From Streptomyces fumigatiscleroticus (lineage in GTDB: Bacteria; Actinomycetota; Actinomycetes; Streptomycetales; Streptomycetaceae), in the NCBI RefSeq assembly GCF_014647975.1, contig NZ_BMQF01000027.1, positions 1 through 64,000 of the forward strand: a stretch of 64,000 bases of DNA, read 5' to 3'. The position numbers were made by a program, and so were the translations under genes. This document shows, piece after piece, positions 17,446 to 25,393 of this stretch. Within the stretch, counting starts at the first letter, position 1; each line of letters opens with the position of its first letter. The notes beneath the pieces are model-generated. The model saw nothing but the letters and a program-made list of their open reading frames with translations, was not told where the DNA came from and did no database searches.

Positions 17446-18277
17446 CGGGTTCCTTCACCTTCCCCTTCCCGGAGGCGAACCCTACCGGGGCGAGGAAGAG
17501 CGCGAGCGTCGGGATCAGGTACAGCAGCCACACCGTGACCTGGAGGACGGTCGGATCGGGCTGGAAGTTGAACACGCCCTTGAGCAGGGTGCCGTACCAG
17601 CTGGACGGATCCACCACGCCGCCGATGTCGAAGGCCAGGCGGTTCAGGCCCGGCAGCAGGCCGGCCTCCTGGAGGTCGTGCACGCCGTAGGCCAGCACGC
17701 CCGCGGCCACGACGACGAGCATGCCGCCGGTCCAGGTGAAGAACTTCGACAGGTTGAGCCGCAGGGCGCCCCGGTAGAACAGCCAGGCCAGCAGGGTGGC
17801 GGTGGCCAGGCCCAGGGCCGCGCCGATCAGCGGGCGCGGGGTGCCGTCGCCGGCCGCGTGCACCGACGCCCAGACGAACAGGGCCGTCTCCAGGCCCTCC
17901 CGGCCCACCGCGAGGAAGGCGGTGGCGACCAGGGCGGCCGTGCCCGCCCGCAGCGCCGAGTCCAGCCGTCCGTGCAGGTCGGTCCTGAGATGCCGGGCGG
18001 TGCGCCGCATCCAGAACACCATCCAGGTCACCAGGGCCACGGCGAGGACGGACAGCGAGCCGCCGAGCGCCTCCTGCGCCTCGAACGTCAGCTGCCGCGA
18101 GCCGAACTCGAGCGCGCAGCCGAAGCCGAGCGCGAGGACGACCGCGACCGCGATGCCGGTCCACACCGGCCTGAGCGCCCCCCTGCGGCCGGTCTTGACC
18201 AGGTAGGCGATCAGGATGCCGACCACGAGGCCGGCCTCCAGGCCCTCGCGCAGGCCGATCAGATAGTTGGAGAACAC
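17405..18277 (-). CDS. efeU: EfeU-like iron permease, FTR1 family
   Basis: A 290-residue membrane protein with seven hydrophobic segments. Two REGLE motifs define the FTR1 iron channel: LREGLEAG at residues 9-16 and VGREGLET near residue 125. I prefer GTG 18277 (FSNYLIGLREG), spaced ten bases from GGAGG; a GTG three codons earlier would sit too close. With EfeO and EfeB it forms the EfeUOB ferrous/ferric uptake system. It follows efeB after 15 bp and is presumably controlled by the iron box before efeO. Confidence 0.92.
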   Translation of the reverse strand: MFSNYLIGLREGLEAGLVVGILIAYLVKTGRRGALRPVWTGIAVAVVLALGFGCALEFGSRQLTFEAQEALGGSLSVLAVALVTWMVFWMRRTARHLRTDLHGRLDSALRAGTAALVATAFLAVGREGLETALFVWASVHAAGDGTPRPLIGAALGLATATLLAWLFYRGALRLNLSKFFTWTGGMLVVVAAGVLAYGVHDLQEAGLLPGLNRLAFDIGGVVDPSSWYGTLLKGVFNFQPDPTVLQVTVWLLYLIPTLALFLAPVGFASGKGKVKEPDEQGSRPSKASQT

Positions 18278-18292
18278 GGGCGTCACGCCTCC

Positions 18293-19537
18293 TCAGGCCA
18301 GCAGCGTGCTGCCCCACCAGTCGTCCCGGTCGCGGACGCCGGGCGGGATGGCGAACACCGCCGAACCCACGTGCTGGATGTACTCGTTGAGCGCGTCGCC
18401 GGCCAGATGGCGCTGGACGGTGACGAAGCCGGTGCGGATGTCCCGCTGGTAGGCGAGGAAGAACAGGCCCGCGTCGAGCCGGCCGAGGCCGTCGGTGCCG
18501 TCGGTGAAGGAGTAGCCGCGGCGCAGGAGCGTCGCCCCGCCGTTGGCGTCGGGGTGCGCGAGCCGGACGTGCGCGTCGGGCCTCATCGCCTTCAGGAACG
18601 GCTCGTCGCGCTCGTGCGCCCTGCCCACCGGGGCGCCCTCGCCCTTGTCGCGGCCGAAGATGTCCTCCTGTTCCTGGAGCGGGGTGCGGTCCCAGGTCTC
18701 GATGTGCATGCGGATACGGCGGGCGACGAGGTAGGAGCCGCCGGTCATCCAGGCGGGCCCGTCCTCGGCGTCCACCCACACGAACTTCCTCAGCCGCGCG
18801 GTCTCGGTGCCCGCGATGTTGCGGGTGCCGTCCTTGAAGCCCATCAGATTGCGCGGGGTCTGCGCCTCGGGCGTGGTCGACGAGGTCTTGCCGAAGCCGA
18901 GCTGCGACCACCGCACGGCGACCGTGCCGAAGCCGATCCGGGCCAGGTTGCGCACCGCGTGCACCGCGACCTGCGGATCGTCCGCGCAGGCCTGTACGCA
19001 CAGATCGCCGCCGCCGCGGGCGGGGTCGAGGTTCTCGCCGGGGAACGCCGGCAGGTCGACGAGGGCCCGGGGCCGGCTGCCGGTCAGCCCGAACCTGTCG
19101 AACAGGGACGGCCCGAAGCCGATCGTCAGGGTCAGCCGGGACGGTTTCAGGCCCAGTGCCTCGCCGGTGTCGTCGGGCGGCGCCTCGGCGGGGCCGCCAT
19201 AGGCACCCGCGCCGACCGTCCGCCCGGCGGTCATGTGCCGTGCGGCGCGGGTCCAGTCCTTGAGCAGCCGGACGAACGCGGCACGGTCGCCGGTCCGCAC
19301 GTCGAAGGCGGCGAAGTGCAGCCGGTCCTGCACGGGCGTGGCGATGCCCGCCTGGTGGGCGCCGTGGAAGGGGATCGCGGCGCCCCCCTCGGCGGCGGCC
19401 GGGTCCGTGCCGTCGCCGGTGCGGGCCATCGCCATCGCACCGCCGCCCGCGGCGGCGCCGAGCGCGAGCCCCGCCCCGCCCCAGCCGATCAGCGCCCGCC
19501 GGGTGGGTGTCCGCGCGTTGCTGTCCGTGTCCGTCAT
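18293..19537 (-). CDS. efeB: EfeB, Tat-secreted DyP-type heme peroxidase/deferrochelatase
   Basis: A 414-residue protein. The N-terminus has a twin-arginine signal (TPTRRALIGWGGAGLAL, Arg13-Arg14). The DyP domain shows the GxxDG motif as GFKDGTRN near residue 235 and the distal-side pattern YLVARRIRMHIETWDRT. A conserved proximal-His region is present later (RRGYSFTDGTD then FLAYQRDI). EfeB is thought to extract or oxidise iron outside the cell and feed it to EfeO and EfeU. It lies 33 bp after efeO. Confidence 0.92.
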   Translation of the reverse strand: MTDTDSNARTPTRRALIGWGGAGLALGAAAGGGAMAMARTGDGTDPAAAEGGAAIPFHGAHQAGIATPVQDRLHFAAFDVRTGDRAAFVRLLKDWTRAARHMTAGRTVGAGAYGGPAEAPPDDTGEALGLKPSRLTLTIGFGPSLFDRFGLTGSRPRALVDLPAFPGENLDPARGGGDLCVQACADDPQVAVHAVRNLARIGFGTVAVRWSQLGFGKTSSTTPEAQTPRNLMGFKDGTRNIAGTETARLRKFVWVDAEDGPAWMTGGSYLVARRIRMHIETWDRTPLQEQEDIFGRDKGEGAPVGRAHERDEPFLKAMRPDAHVRLAHPDANGGATLLRRGYSFTDGTDGLGRLDAGLFFLAYQRDIRTGFVTVQRHLAGDALNEYIQHVGSAVFAIPPGVRDRDDWWGSTLLA

Positions 19538-19570
19538 GGTGCTGGCCCTCCGGTTGCGGCACGACGGTTG

Positions 19571-20734
19571 TCACTGCTGCCGCACGACGACGACGGCGGC
19601 GGCGAGCCGCGACAGCGGCTCCGCGAGGGCGTTCACCGCGTCCGACAGCTCCTTGCGGCCGGCCTCGCCGACCTGGTCGTAGGAGACGAAGGCGTACGGC
19701 GACGCGCCCGTGCCCCGGTCCGTGCGGTACCGGCCGAGCAGCCCGTCCAGCGCGGCGAACCGCCGGTCGAGGTCGGCGGCGAGCGCCGCGTCGTGCTCCG
19801 CGGCGACCGGCCGGAGCAGTTCGAAGGAGTGCCGCGCGCCCTCGACATTGGCCTGGAAGTCGACGAGGTCGGTGTGCGAGTAGCGCTCCTCCTCGCCGGT
19901 GACCTTGCCGGTGGCCACCTCGTCGAGGAGTTCCTTGGCGCCGTTGGCCATCGAGGTCGGGGTGATCTCCGCCGTGCCGACCCGGCGCTGCCAGTCCTTC
20001 AGGTCCTTCACCAGCCGCCCGGCGAGCGCCTTCTCCCCGGCGCCGATCCGCCCGTCCCGCCAGAGCGCCCGCTCCAGCCGGTGCCAGCCGGTCCACTTCT
20101 GGCCGTCCTGGAGGCCGTCGGCCCGGACGTCGACCTTGGGGTCGATGTCGCCGAAGGACTCGGCGACCGGCTCGGTGCGCTCCCAGCCGATCCGGGAGGG
20201 CGCGTACGCCTTTTTCGCCGCCGCGATGTCACCGGCCCGTACGGCCGCGGCGAACGCCTCCGCCTTGGGCAGCGTCTCGTCCGCCTGCCGCTGCACGTAC
20301 CGGCGGTAGGCGGCCACGGCCCGGTCCAGGCGCGCATCGCGCGGGGCGGCCGAGCCGCCGGTGGCCCGGACGTCCTGGCGGATGCCCCGGCCCTTCATGC
20401 CCGGCTTGCACGCGATGCGGTAGTCGCCGGCCCTCACCTCGGCGGTGAGACGCTGCCGGGTGCCGGGGCCGATGTTCTCCCGCTCGGTGACCACCCGGTC
20501 GTCCGGGAAGAGCAGATAGACCTCGGTGACCTTGGATCCCTTGTTCTCGATGGCGAGTTCCACGTGCCCGGCCGGGAACTCCTTCCTGGACACCTCGCAG
20601 CTGCCGTCCCGGGCCGTCACGCCGACGACCCGGTCGGTGTCCTTCGCGCCGCCCTTCTCGGTGCAGCCGGTGACGGCGGTCAGGGCCGCGGCGGTGGCGG
20701 CGGCGGTGACTAAGGGGAGTCCGACGGCTCGCAT
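19571..20734 (-). CDS. efeO: EfeO-like iron-binding lipoprotein (cupredoxin plus M75 domain)
   Basis: A 387-residue lipoprotein: the signal ends at TAVTGC (Cys24). Residues 35-120 form a cupredoxin-like domain (FPAGHVELAIENKGSK, IACKPGMKGRG). The rest is the imelysin/M75-type helical domain, with HxxE as GWHRLERALW and upstream RIGWERTEPVAESF. EfeO binds iron at the cell surface and passes it to EfeU. First gene of the efeOBU operon. An iron box lies 47 bp upstream of the ATG, consistent with DmdR/IdeR repression when iron is plentiful. Confidence 0.92.
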   Translation of the reverse strand: MRAVGLPLVTAAATAAALTAVTGCTEKGGAKDTDRVVGVTARDGSCEVSRKEFPAGHVELAIENKGSKVTEVYLLFPDDRVVTERENIGPGTRQRLTAEVRAGDYRIACKPGMKGRGIRQDVRATGGSAAPRDARLDRAVAAYRRYVQRQADETLPKAEAFAAAVRAGDIAAAKKAYAPSRIGWERTEPVAESFGDIDPKVDVRADGLQDGQKWTGWHRLERALWRDGRIGAGEKALAGRLVKDLKDWQRRVGTAEITPTSMANGAKELLDEVATGKVTGEEERYSHTDLVDFQANVEGARHSFELLRPVAAEHDAALAADLDRRFAALDGLLGRYRTDRGTGASPYAFVSYDQVGEAGRKELSDAVNALAEPLSRLAAAVVVVRQQ

Positions 20735-20780
20735 ACAGCCTCCAGAGGACGGCCGGAAGTCCGCGTACTGCGCCTCATGG

Positions 20781-20799
20781 AAAGGTGAGGCTCACCTAA
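20781..20799 (-). promoter_or_regulatory. iron box (DtxR/IdeR/DmdR operator) of efeOBU
   Basis: AAAGGTGAGGCTCACCTAA is a near-palindrome with core GGTGAG-G-CTCACC. It closely matches the actinobacterial iron box (consensus TTAGGTTAGGCTAACCTAA). It lies 47 bp before the efeO start. Confidence 0.85.
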
Positions 20800-20856
20800 C
20801 GTACCTAAGGATTTCCTGAGGGGAACCTGTGCGTCCGGCGGTCGTCCGGCGGTCCG

Positions 20857-21339
20857 TCAGCACTCCCGCCGGGGAACGATCAGCACCTCGCCCGTGCGCG
20901 GGTGCGCCAGCACCTCGATCGGCTGGTCGCAGACCCGGGACAGCAGCCCGGCGGTGAGGATTCCGGCCGGGGGACCGTCGGGCGCGACACGACCGGCGCA
21001 CAGGATCGCGACCCGGTGCGCGTAGGCCGCCGCCGGCCCCGGACCGTGCAGCACCACGACCACCGCGTCCCCGGCGTGCGCCCTTTCCCGGCACAGCCGC
21101 AGCACCAGTTCCCGGTGCCCGATGTCCAGCGCGGCGGTCGGTTCGCCGAGCAGCAGCAGCGGGGCGCGCTGGGCGAGCACCCGGGCCAGGGCGCCCCGGG
21201 CCCGCTCGCCGCCGCTGAGCGCGGAGAACGGCCGGGCGGCGAAGGCGGTCACCTCCGTGCGGGCCATCGCCTCCGCGACGGCCGTGTCGTCCTCGTCCCC
21301 CCCGGCCGTCCCGGCCCGGGGCGCGCGGCCCATCCGGAC
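20857..21339 (-). pseudogene. hmuV-like heme ABC ATPase, C-terminal half only, decayed
   Basis: Homology to heme/iron ABC ATPases of the HmuV type begins abruptly at VRMGRAPRAGT (normally before the middle of the protein) and runs through AMARTEV, signature LSGGERARGALARVL, and VEVLAHP-like IEVLAHPRTGEVL to the stop at 20857. The Walker A half is absent. In what remains, Walker B reads LLLLGEPTAALD with Gly where the family has Asp, and the switch region reads VVLHGPGPAAAY instead of the usual HDL form. An ATG at 21333 could start a 158-residue fragment, but it cannot be a working ATPase. Confidence 0.82.
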
Positions 21340-21423
21340 GCGCTGGGTGCCGGTGCTGCGGTGGCCGTGGCGGCGGGCGCCGGAGTGGTGCTGGCGGTGC
21401 GCAGGCGCCGTACGGCCGGGTGA
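21337..21423 (+). pseudogene. possible C-terminal membrane anchor fragment of an HtaA-type heme-binding protein
   Basis: On the plus strand, starting where the hmuV fragment stops, the frame reads DALGAGAAVAVAAGAG then VVLAVRRRRTAG and a stop at 21423. A hydrophobic helix followed by four Arg at the extreme C-terminus is the usual anchor of secreted HtaA-domain heme receptors encoded beside hmuTUV in actinobacteria. No start or HtaA domain precedes it. Together with the hmuV remnant it suggests one deletion removed the interior of a heme-uptake locus. The fragment is short, so this reading is tentative. Confidence 0.45.
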
Positions 21424-21462
21424 TCCCGTACCGGGGACGGCACCTCGTCCACCACACTGTCC

Positions 21463-22011
21463 ATGTGGGTCCACGCCTGCGCGCGAGGACTGGAGGAGAC
21501 GCCGGACGGCCCGCTGCACGACGGCCGCCGGCTGCTGACCCCGCGGACCGCCTTCGCGCCGGGCATCCGGAGCGAGGACTTCGTGCGCGACTGGCCCGGC
21601 GGCTGTCTGGAGCTGCTGTGCGGGGGCGGCTGGCACGGGGTGCTGCCCCTGCGCAGGCTCTCCGCCCCCGACGCCCCGCGCGTGAAGGCCTACCGCAGAC
21701 ACGCGCGCGAGGGCACACTCGCGCCCGTGCTGCTGTGGTGGGTCTCCTTCCTCGACGGCTGGCTGATCCTGGACGGTCACGACCGGGCCGTGGCCGCGCC
21801 GGCGGAGGGCGCGGAACCGGCGTGCGTGGTGCTGGCCCGCGTGCCGGACGAGGCGGCCTGGCGGCGCGACGCCGGGCGGCTGCACGCCGAAGCGATGTCC
21901 TGGCTGCCGTACGAGGAGACGCACACGCCCTCCTGGCCCCTGCCCGGCGGGCCCGCGGCCTTCGGCGGCCTGGCCCGCCGCGTGATGATGCTTGAATGCC
22001 CGCGTGACTGA
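21463..22011 (+). CDS. conserved hypothetical protein, possibly N-truncated
   Basis: A 182-residue protein from ATG 21463. I do not recognise a named domain. It has a Trp-rich compact sequence (WPGGCLELLCGGGWHGVLPL, VLLWWVSFLDGWLILDGHDR), which may be a small alpha/beta fold with a conserved DGHDR loop. The reading begins in what looks like the middle of a fold (WVHACARGLEETPDG) only 40 bp after the heme-locus scar, so the N-terminus may have been lost in the same event. Its stop overlaps the next gene's start (GTGACTGA). Confidence 0.6.
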   Translation: MWVHACARGLEETPDGPLHDGRRLLTPRTAFAPGIRSEDFVRDWPGGCLELLCGGGWHGVLPLRRLSAPDAPRVKAYRRHAREGTLAPVLLWWVSFLDGWLILDGHDRAVAAPAEGAEPACVVLARVPDEAAWRRDAGRLHAEAMSWLPYEETHTPSWPLPGGPAAFGGLARRVMMLECPRD

Positions 22012-22648
22012 CTACGACGTGCTGCGCGTCTTCTGCGGCCCGAGGGGCGGCTACGGCAACGAACTCGGCGTCGTCCGCGACGGCTCCGTGCTGCCGGAGC
22101 GGGCGGAGCGCCAGGAGTTCGCCGCGAAGCTCGGCTTCAGCGAGACCGTGTTCGTGGACGACCCCGAGCGGGGCGTCATCGACATCTACACGCCCACGCT
22201 GCGGCTGCCCTTCGCGGGCCACCCCTGTGTCGGCACGGCCTGGCTGCTGGACGTGCCCGAACTCGTCACGCCCGCCGGGGTGGTGGGCGCCCGGCTGGAC
22301 GGGGAGTTCACCTGGATCGAGGCCCGCGCCGAGTGGGCCCCGCCGCGCACCCTGCGCCAGTACGCCACCGCCGCCGAGGTCGACGACCTGCCCGTACCGC
22401 CCAAGGGGGAGTGGATCTACGCCTGGGCCTGGGAGGACGAGGCGGCGGGGCGGGTGCGGGCCCGGGGTTTCCCCGGCCGCGACGACGGGATCGAGGAGGA
22501 CGAGGCGACCGGGGCGGCGGCGCTGCTGCTCACCGACCGGCTCGGCCGCGCCCTGAACATCACCCAGGGCACGGGCTCGCAGATCCTCACGGCACCGCAG
22601 CCGGAGGGCTGGGTGGAGATCGGCGGGCGCGTCCTGCTGGAGCGCTGA
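22004..22648 (+). CDS. PhzF family isomerase/epimerase-like protein
   Basis: A 214-residue protein of the phenazine-biosynthesis PhzF/diaminopimelate-epimerase fold. The first half has VFCGPRGGYGNELGVV (family pattern with a G-N-x-x-x-V loop), the catalytic-type Glu in FSETVFV and LPFAGHPCVGTAWLL, which is the strongest signature. The second half has DEATGAAALLL near residue 168. Shorter than typical PhzF (about 260-290). I chose GTG 22004, which overlaps the preceding stop by 8 bp; a TTG four codons earlier is less likely. Substrate unknown. Confidence 0.85.
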   Translation: MTDYDVLRVFCGPRGGYGNELGVVRDGSVLPERAERQEFAAKLGFSETVFVDDPERGVIDIYTPTLRLPFAGHPCVGTAWLLDVPELVTPAGVVGARLDGEFTWIEARAEWAPPRTLRQYATAAEVDDLPVPPKGEWIYAWAWEDEAAGRVRARGFPGRDDGIEEDEATGAAALLLTDRLGRALNITQGTGSQILTAPQPEGWVEIGGRVLLER

Positions 22649-22664
22649 GGAGCCGCCCGCCGGG

Positions 22665-23312
22665 TCACGCCGAGAGCGGGAACTCCTCGCCCAGGGCGCG
22701 GAAGACGGCCGTGTTCAGGGCGAACGCCCGCTTGCACTCCGCCACGACCCGCTGCTTCTCCAGATCGTCCACCCCGACCGCGTCCAGCAGCTCCCGGTAA
22801 CCGCGCTTGAAGGCGGCCGGGTTGGCGATCTCCTCGAAGACGTAGAAGCGGACCCCGTCGCCCTTCTTCGCGAAGCCCCAGGTCCGCTCGGCCCGGTCGC
22901 GGATGATCTGGCCGCCGGAGAGATCGCCGAGATAGCGCGTGTAGTGGTGGGCGACATAGCCGGCCGGCCAGTCGCGCACGCACGTGGCGATCCGCTCCGC
23001 GTACGCCCGTGTGGCCGGCAGCGCGGTCAGGCCCGCCCGCCAGTCCGGTCCGCGCAGATGCGCCAGATCCCGCTCCAGCGAGGCCAGCCGGAACAGCTCC
23101 GGGCGGACGAAGGGCCCGGCCACCGGGTCCGGCGCCAGCTGCGAGGCCCCGGCCTCCAGGGCCTCGTAGACGAACCACAGCTGCTCGGTGTAGCGCGCGT
23201 ACGCGTCGACCCCCAGCCTGCCTCCCAGAAGGTCGCTCATGAAGGTCGAGGTCTCCGCCTCCACGTGCTGCTCGTGGGAGGCCGTGCGGATGAGGGTCGA
23301 GAAGGAGTCCAT
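22665..23312 (-). CDS. heme oxygenase (biliverdin-producing)
   Basis: A 215-residue canonical heme oxygenase. ASHEQHVEAETSTFM contains the proximal heme ligand (His16 by alignment with HTQAE of HO-1). The distal helix motif is YLGDLSGGQ within HYTRYLGDLSGGQIIRD. A C-terminal FALNTAVFRALGEEF helix closes the fold. It opens heme to biliverdin, CO and iron, so it supplies iron from heme. The iron box 14 bp upstream of the ATG should repress it in iron-rich conditions. The adjacent heme importer is destroyed, so its heme must come by another route or from turnover. Confidence 0.93.
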   Translation of the reverse strand: MDSFSTLIRTASHEQHVEAETSTFMSDLLGGRLGVDAYARYTEQLWFVYEALEAGASQLAPDPVAGPFVRPELFRLASLERDLAHLRGPDWRAGLTALPATRAYAERIATCVRDWPAGYVAHHYTRYLGDLSGGQIIRDRAERTWGFAKKGDGVRFYVFEEIANPAAFKRGYRELLDAVGVDDLEKQRVVAECKRAFALNTAVFRALGEEFPLSA

Positions 23313-23325
23313 GCGCCTCAGCTTC

Positions 23326-23344
23326 TATGGTTAGGCAAACCTAA
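23326..23344 (-). promoter_or_regulatory. iron box of the heme oxygenase gene
   Basis: TATGGTTAGGCAAACCTAA matches the 19-bp DtxR/IdeR consensus at about 16 positions. It ends 14 bp before the start codon, so it must overlap the promoter or transcription start. Confidence 0.85.
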
Positions 23345-23414
23345 GTCAACGGTTTCCCGACGTCCTGTCGGTAAAAACGCTACTCGTCCCGGACGGGGTC
23401 CGCGGGAAAACGGA

Positions 23415-23445
23415 AAGGTCCGCTCCCCCGAGGGGAGCGGACCTT
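23415..23445 (-). terminator. intrinsic terminator of map
   Basis: Perfect 14-bp stem AAGGTCCGCTCCCC/GGGGAGCGGACCTT with a three-base loop. On the minus strand it is followed by TCCGTTTTCCC, a partial T-run. It lies 22 bp after the map stop codon. Confidence 0.85.
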
Positions 23446-23466
23446 GCGAGTGGGCGGGGACCGGGG

Positions 23467-24324
23467 CTACGGCAGCGTCAGGATCTCCGCGCCCGTGTCC
23501 GTCACCACCAGCGTGTGCTCGAACTGGGCCGTGCGCTTGCGGTCCTTGGTCACCACCGTCCAGCCGTCGTCCCACATGTCGTACTCGTAGGTGCCGAGCG
23601 TCAGCATCGGCTCGATGGTGAACGTCATCCCGGGCCGCATCACGGTCGTGGCGTGCGGGCTGTCGTAGTGCGGGATGATCAGGCCGGAGTGGAACGAGCT
23701 GTTGATCCCGTGGCCGGTGAAGTCCCGCACCACCCCGTAGCCGAAGCGCTTGGCGTAGGACTCGATGACCCGGCCGATGACATTGATCTGGCGGCCCGGC
23801 CTGACCGCCTTGATCGCGCGGTCGAGGGACTCCCGGGTCCGCTCCACCAGCAGCCGGCTCTCCTCGTCCACCTCGCCGACCAGGTAGGTGGCGTTGTTGT
23901 CGCCGTGCACGCCGCCGATGTACGCCGTCACGTCCAGGTTGATGATGTCGCCGTCGCGCAGCACCGTGGAGTCCGGGATGCCGTGGCAGATGACCTCGTT
24001 GACCGAGGTGCACAGGGACTTGGGGAAGCCGCGGTAGCCGAGCGTGGAGGGGTAGGCGCCGTGGTCGCACATGTACTCGTGCGCCACCCGGTCCAGCTCG
24101 TCCGTCGTCACGCCCGGCGCGATCAGCTTGGCGGCCTCCGCCATCGCCCGTGCCGCGATCCGCCCGGCGATCCGCATCGCCTCGATCGTCTCCGGGGTCT
24201 GCACCTCCGGCCCGGTGTACGGCGTCGGCGCGGGCTTGCCGACGTACTCGGGGCGGCGGATGTTTCCGGGCACGGAGCGGGTGGGAGACAGCTCCCCTGG
24301 TACGAGCAGCGACTGGCCAGACAT
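23467..24324 (-). CDS. map: type I methionine aminopeptidase
   Basis: A 285-residue enzyme that removes the initiator Met. The metal ligands are in the expected order: NLDVTAYIGGVHGD (two Asp), GHGINSSFHSG (His), TIEPMLTLG (Glu) and a final Glu/Asp-rich strand before the FEHTLVVTDTG end. A 40-residue extension before EAMRIAGRIAARAM carries the PSR-like sequence seen in longer actinobacterial MAPs. Streptomyces usually has several map paralogues; this is the longer type (MapB/MAP1c-like). Followed by a clear terminator. Confidence 0.93.
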   Translation of the reverse strand: MSGQSLLVPGELSPTRSVPGNIRRPEYVGKPAPTPYTGPEVQTPETIEAMRIAGRIAARAMAEAAKLIAPGVTTDELDRVAHEYMCDHGAYPSTLGYRGFPKSLCTSVNEVICHGIPDSTVLRDGDIINLDVTAYIGGVHGDNNATYLVGEVDEESRLLVERTRESLDRAIKAVRPGRQINVIGRVIESYAKRFGYGVVRDFTGHGINSSFHSGLIIPHYDSPHATTVMRPGMTFTIEPMLTLGTYEYDMWDDGWTVVTKDRKRTAQFEHTLVVTDTGAEILTLP

Positions 24325-24383
24325 GCCTGCGAGTCTAACCAGCGGGCATGAAGGACGATGTCCCCGGTGAAAGGAGCCGCCTC

Positions 24384-24614
24384 ATGGCCCTGTTCAAGAA
24401 GCGCACGGTCGGGAAGCCGGGCGAGTGGTACTACTGCCTGAAGCACCAGAAGGTCGAGGAGGGGCCGGAGTGCCCGGCCCAGGACCGCTTCGGGCCGTAC
24501 GCCTCGCCCGAGGAGGCCGCCCACGCGATGGAGACCGCCCGCGAGCGCGATCTGAAGTGGGAGAACGACCCCAAGTGGCACGACGCCCCGGCCCGCGGCA
24601 CGGACGACGACTGA
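24384..24614 (+). CDS. small conserved actinobacterial protein
   Basis: A 76-residue acidic/basic mixed protein. ATG 24384 follows AAAGGAG by seven bases, better than the upstream ATG at 24348. The sequence GEWYYCLKHQKVEEGPECPAQ contains two Cys and a C-x-K-H pattern that could bind metal but is not a complete finger. It continues DRFGPYASPEEAAHAMETAR, which resembles a SPOR-like helical end. Divergent from map. Function unknown, but the family is widely conserved in Streptomyces. Confidence 0.75.
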   Translation: MALFKKRTVGKPGEWYYCLKHQKVEEGPECPAQDRFGPYASPEEAAHAMETARERDLKWENDPKWHDAPARGTDDD

Positions 24615-24650
24615 CCGGCCGGGACGCGGGAAAGCCGCCGCTCGCGACGG

Positions 24651-25277
24651 TCACCAGCGGGCCGGCGGCGGGGCCGTCAGCTGGTCGGCGAGGCGGGAGA
24701 GACGGTCGCGCAGGCGGCGGCGGCCCCGGGCGGGCGGCACCGTGTTCTCCCCGGCCGCCGCGCCGACCAGGTGCTGCACGGTGTCCAGATCCAGCTCGGC
24801 CCCGTCCGGCATGGCCAGCGCCTCGTGCGCCATCGCCGCCAGTTCCCGCTCGCCCCGGCCGGCCTCGTCGCTCCCGCCGGTGCCGAGCGCCAGCACCGTC
24901 GCCCCGGCCCGCCGGGCATCGTGCACACGTTCGAGAAGGGGGGCCTCGGGCGCACCGGGCGCCACCACGAGCAGTGTCTCGCCCCGCCGCGCCGCCGCCA
25001 GCCGTCCCAGCCCCACCGCCAGGTGCGCCGGGTCCGAGGGGCACGCGCCGTGCCGGACCAGTGTCGGCGCCAGCTCCGGCGTCCCCGACCACGCGGCCTC
25101 GTCCACCAGGTGCGCCGCGAGATGCCACGGCTCGTACTCCGGCGTGCCGACCAGCAGCAGTCCGCCCCCGTGCGAGACCACCGTCCCCCGCAGCACCCCG
25201 CCGAACCTCCGCGTGGCCCCCAGCCACTCGGTTCCGGCGAGCACTTCCCGCAGCAGCGCGACCCGTACGGCGTCCAT
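24651..25277 (-). CDS. conserved hypothetical protein, Rossmann-like
   Basis: A 208-residue protein. The middle resembles an alpha/beta nucleotide- or sugar-binding fold: ETLLVVAPGAPEAPLLERVHD, then RAGATVLALGTGG. The first part has LRGTVVSHGGGLLLVGTPEYEPWHL. This layout suggests a SIS-like or NAD-like domain, but I see no diagnostic motif. It is conserved in actinomycetes in my recollection. The C-terminus is Arg/Ala-rich. It is divergent from the sialidase gene (117 bp apart). Confidence 0.65.
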   Translation of the reverse strand: MDAVRVALLREVLAGTEWLGATRRFGGVLRGTVVSHGGGLLLVGTPEYEPWHLAAHLVDEAAWSGTPELAPTLVRHGACPSDPAHLAVGLGRLAAARRGETLLVVAPGAPEAPLLERVHDARRAGATVLALGTGGSDEAGRGERELAAMAHEALAMPDGAELDLDTVQHLVGAAAGENTVPPARGRRRLRDRLSRLADQLTAPPPARW

Positions 25278-25393
25278 ACGGCCGCATCCTGCCCCAGGCG
25301 GAGACTCGTGACCCGGCGTTCACGCGGAATTCGCCCGACCCGGGCAAGGGAGCCGGACCGCTTGAGACCGACGGCCCGCCCCGGGAGTCCGCC

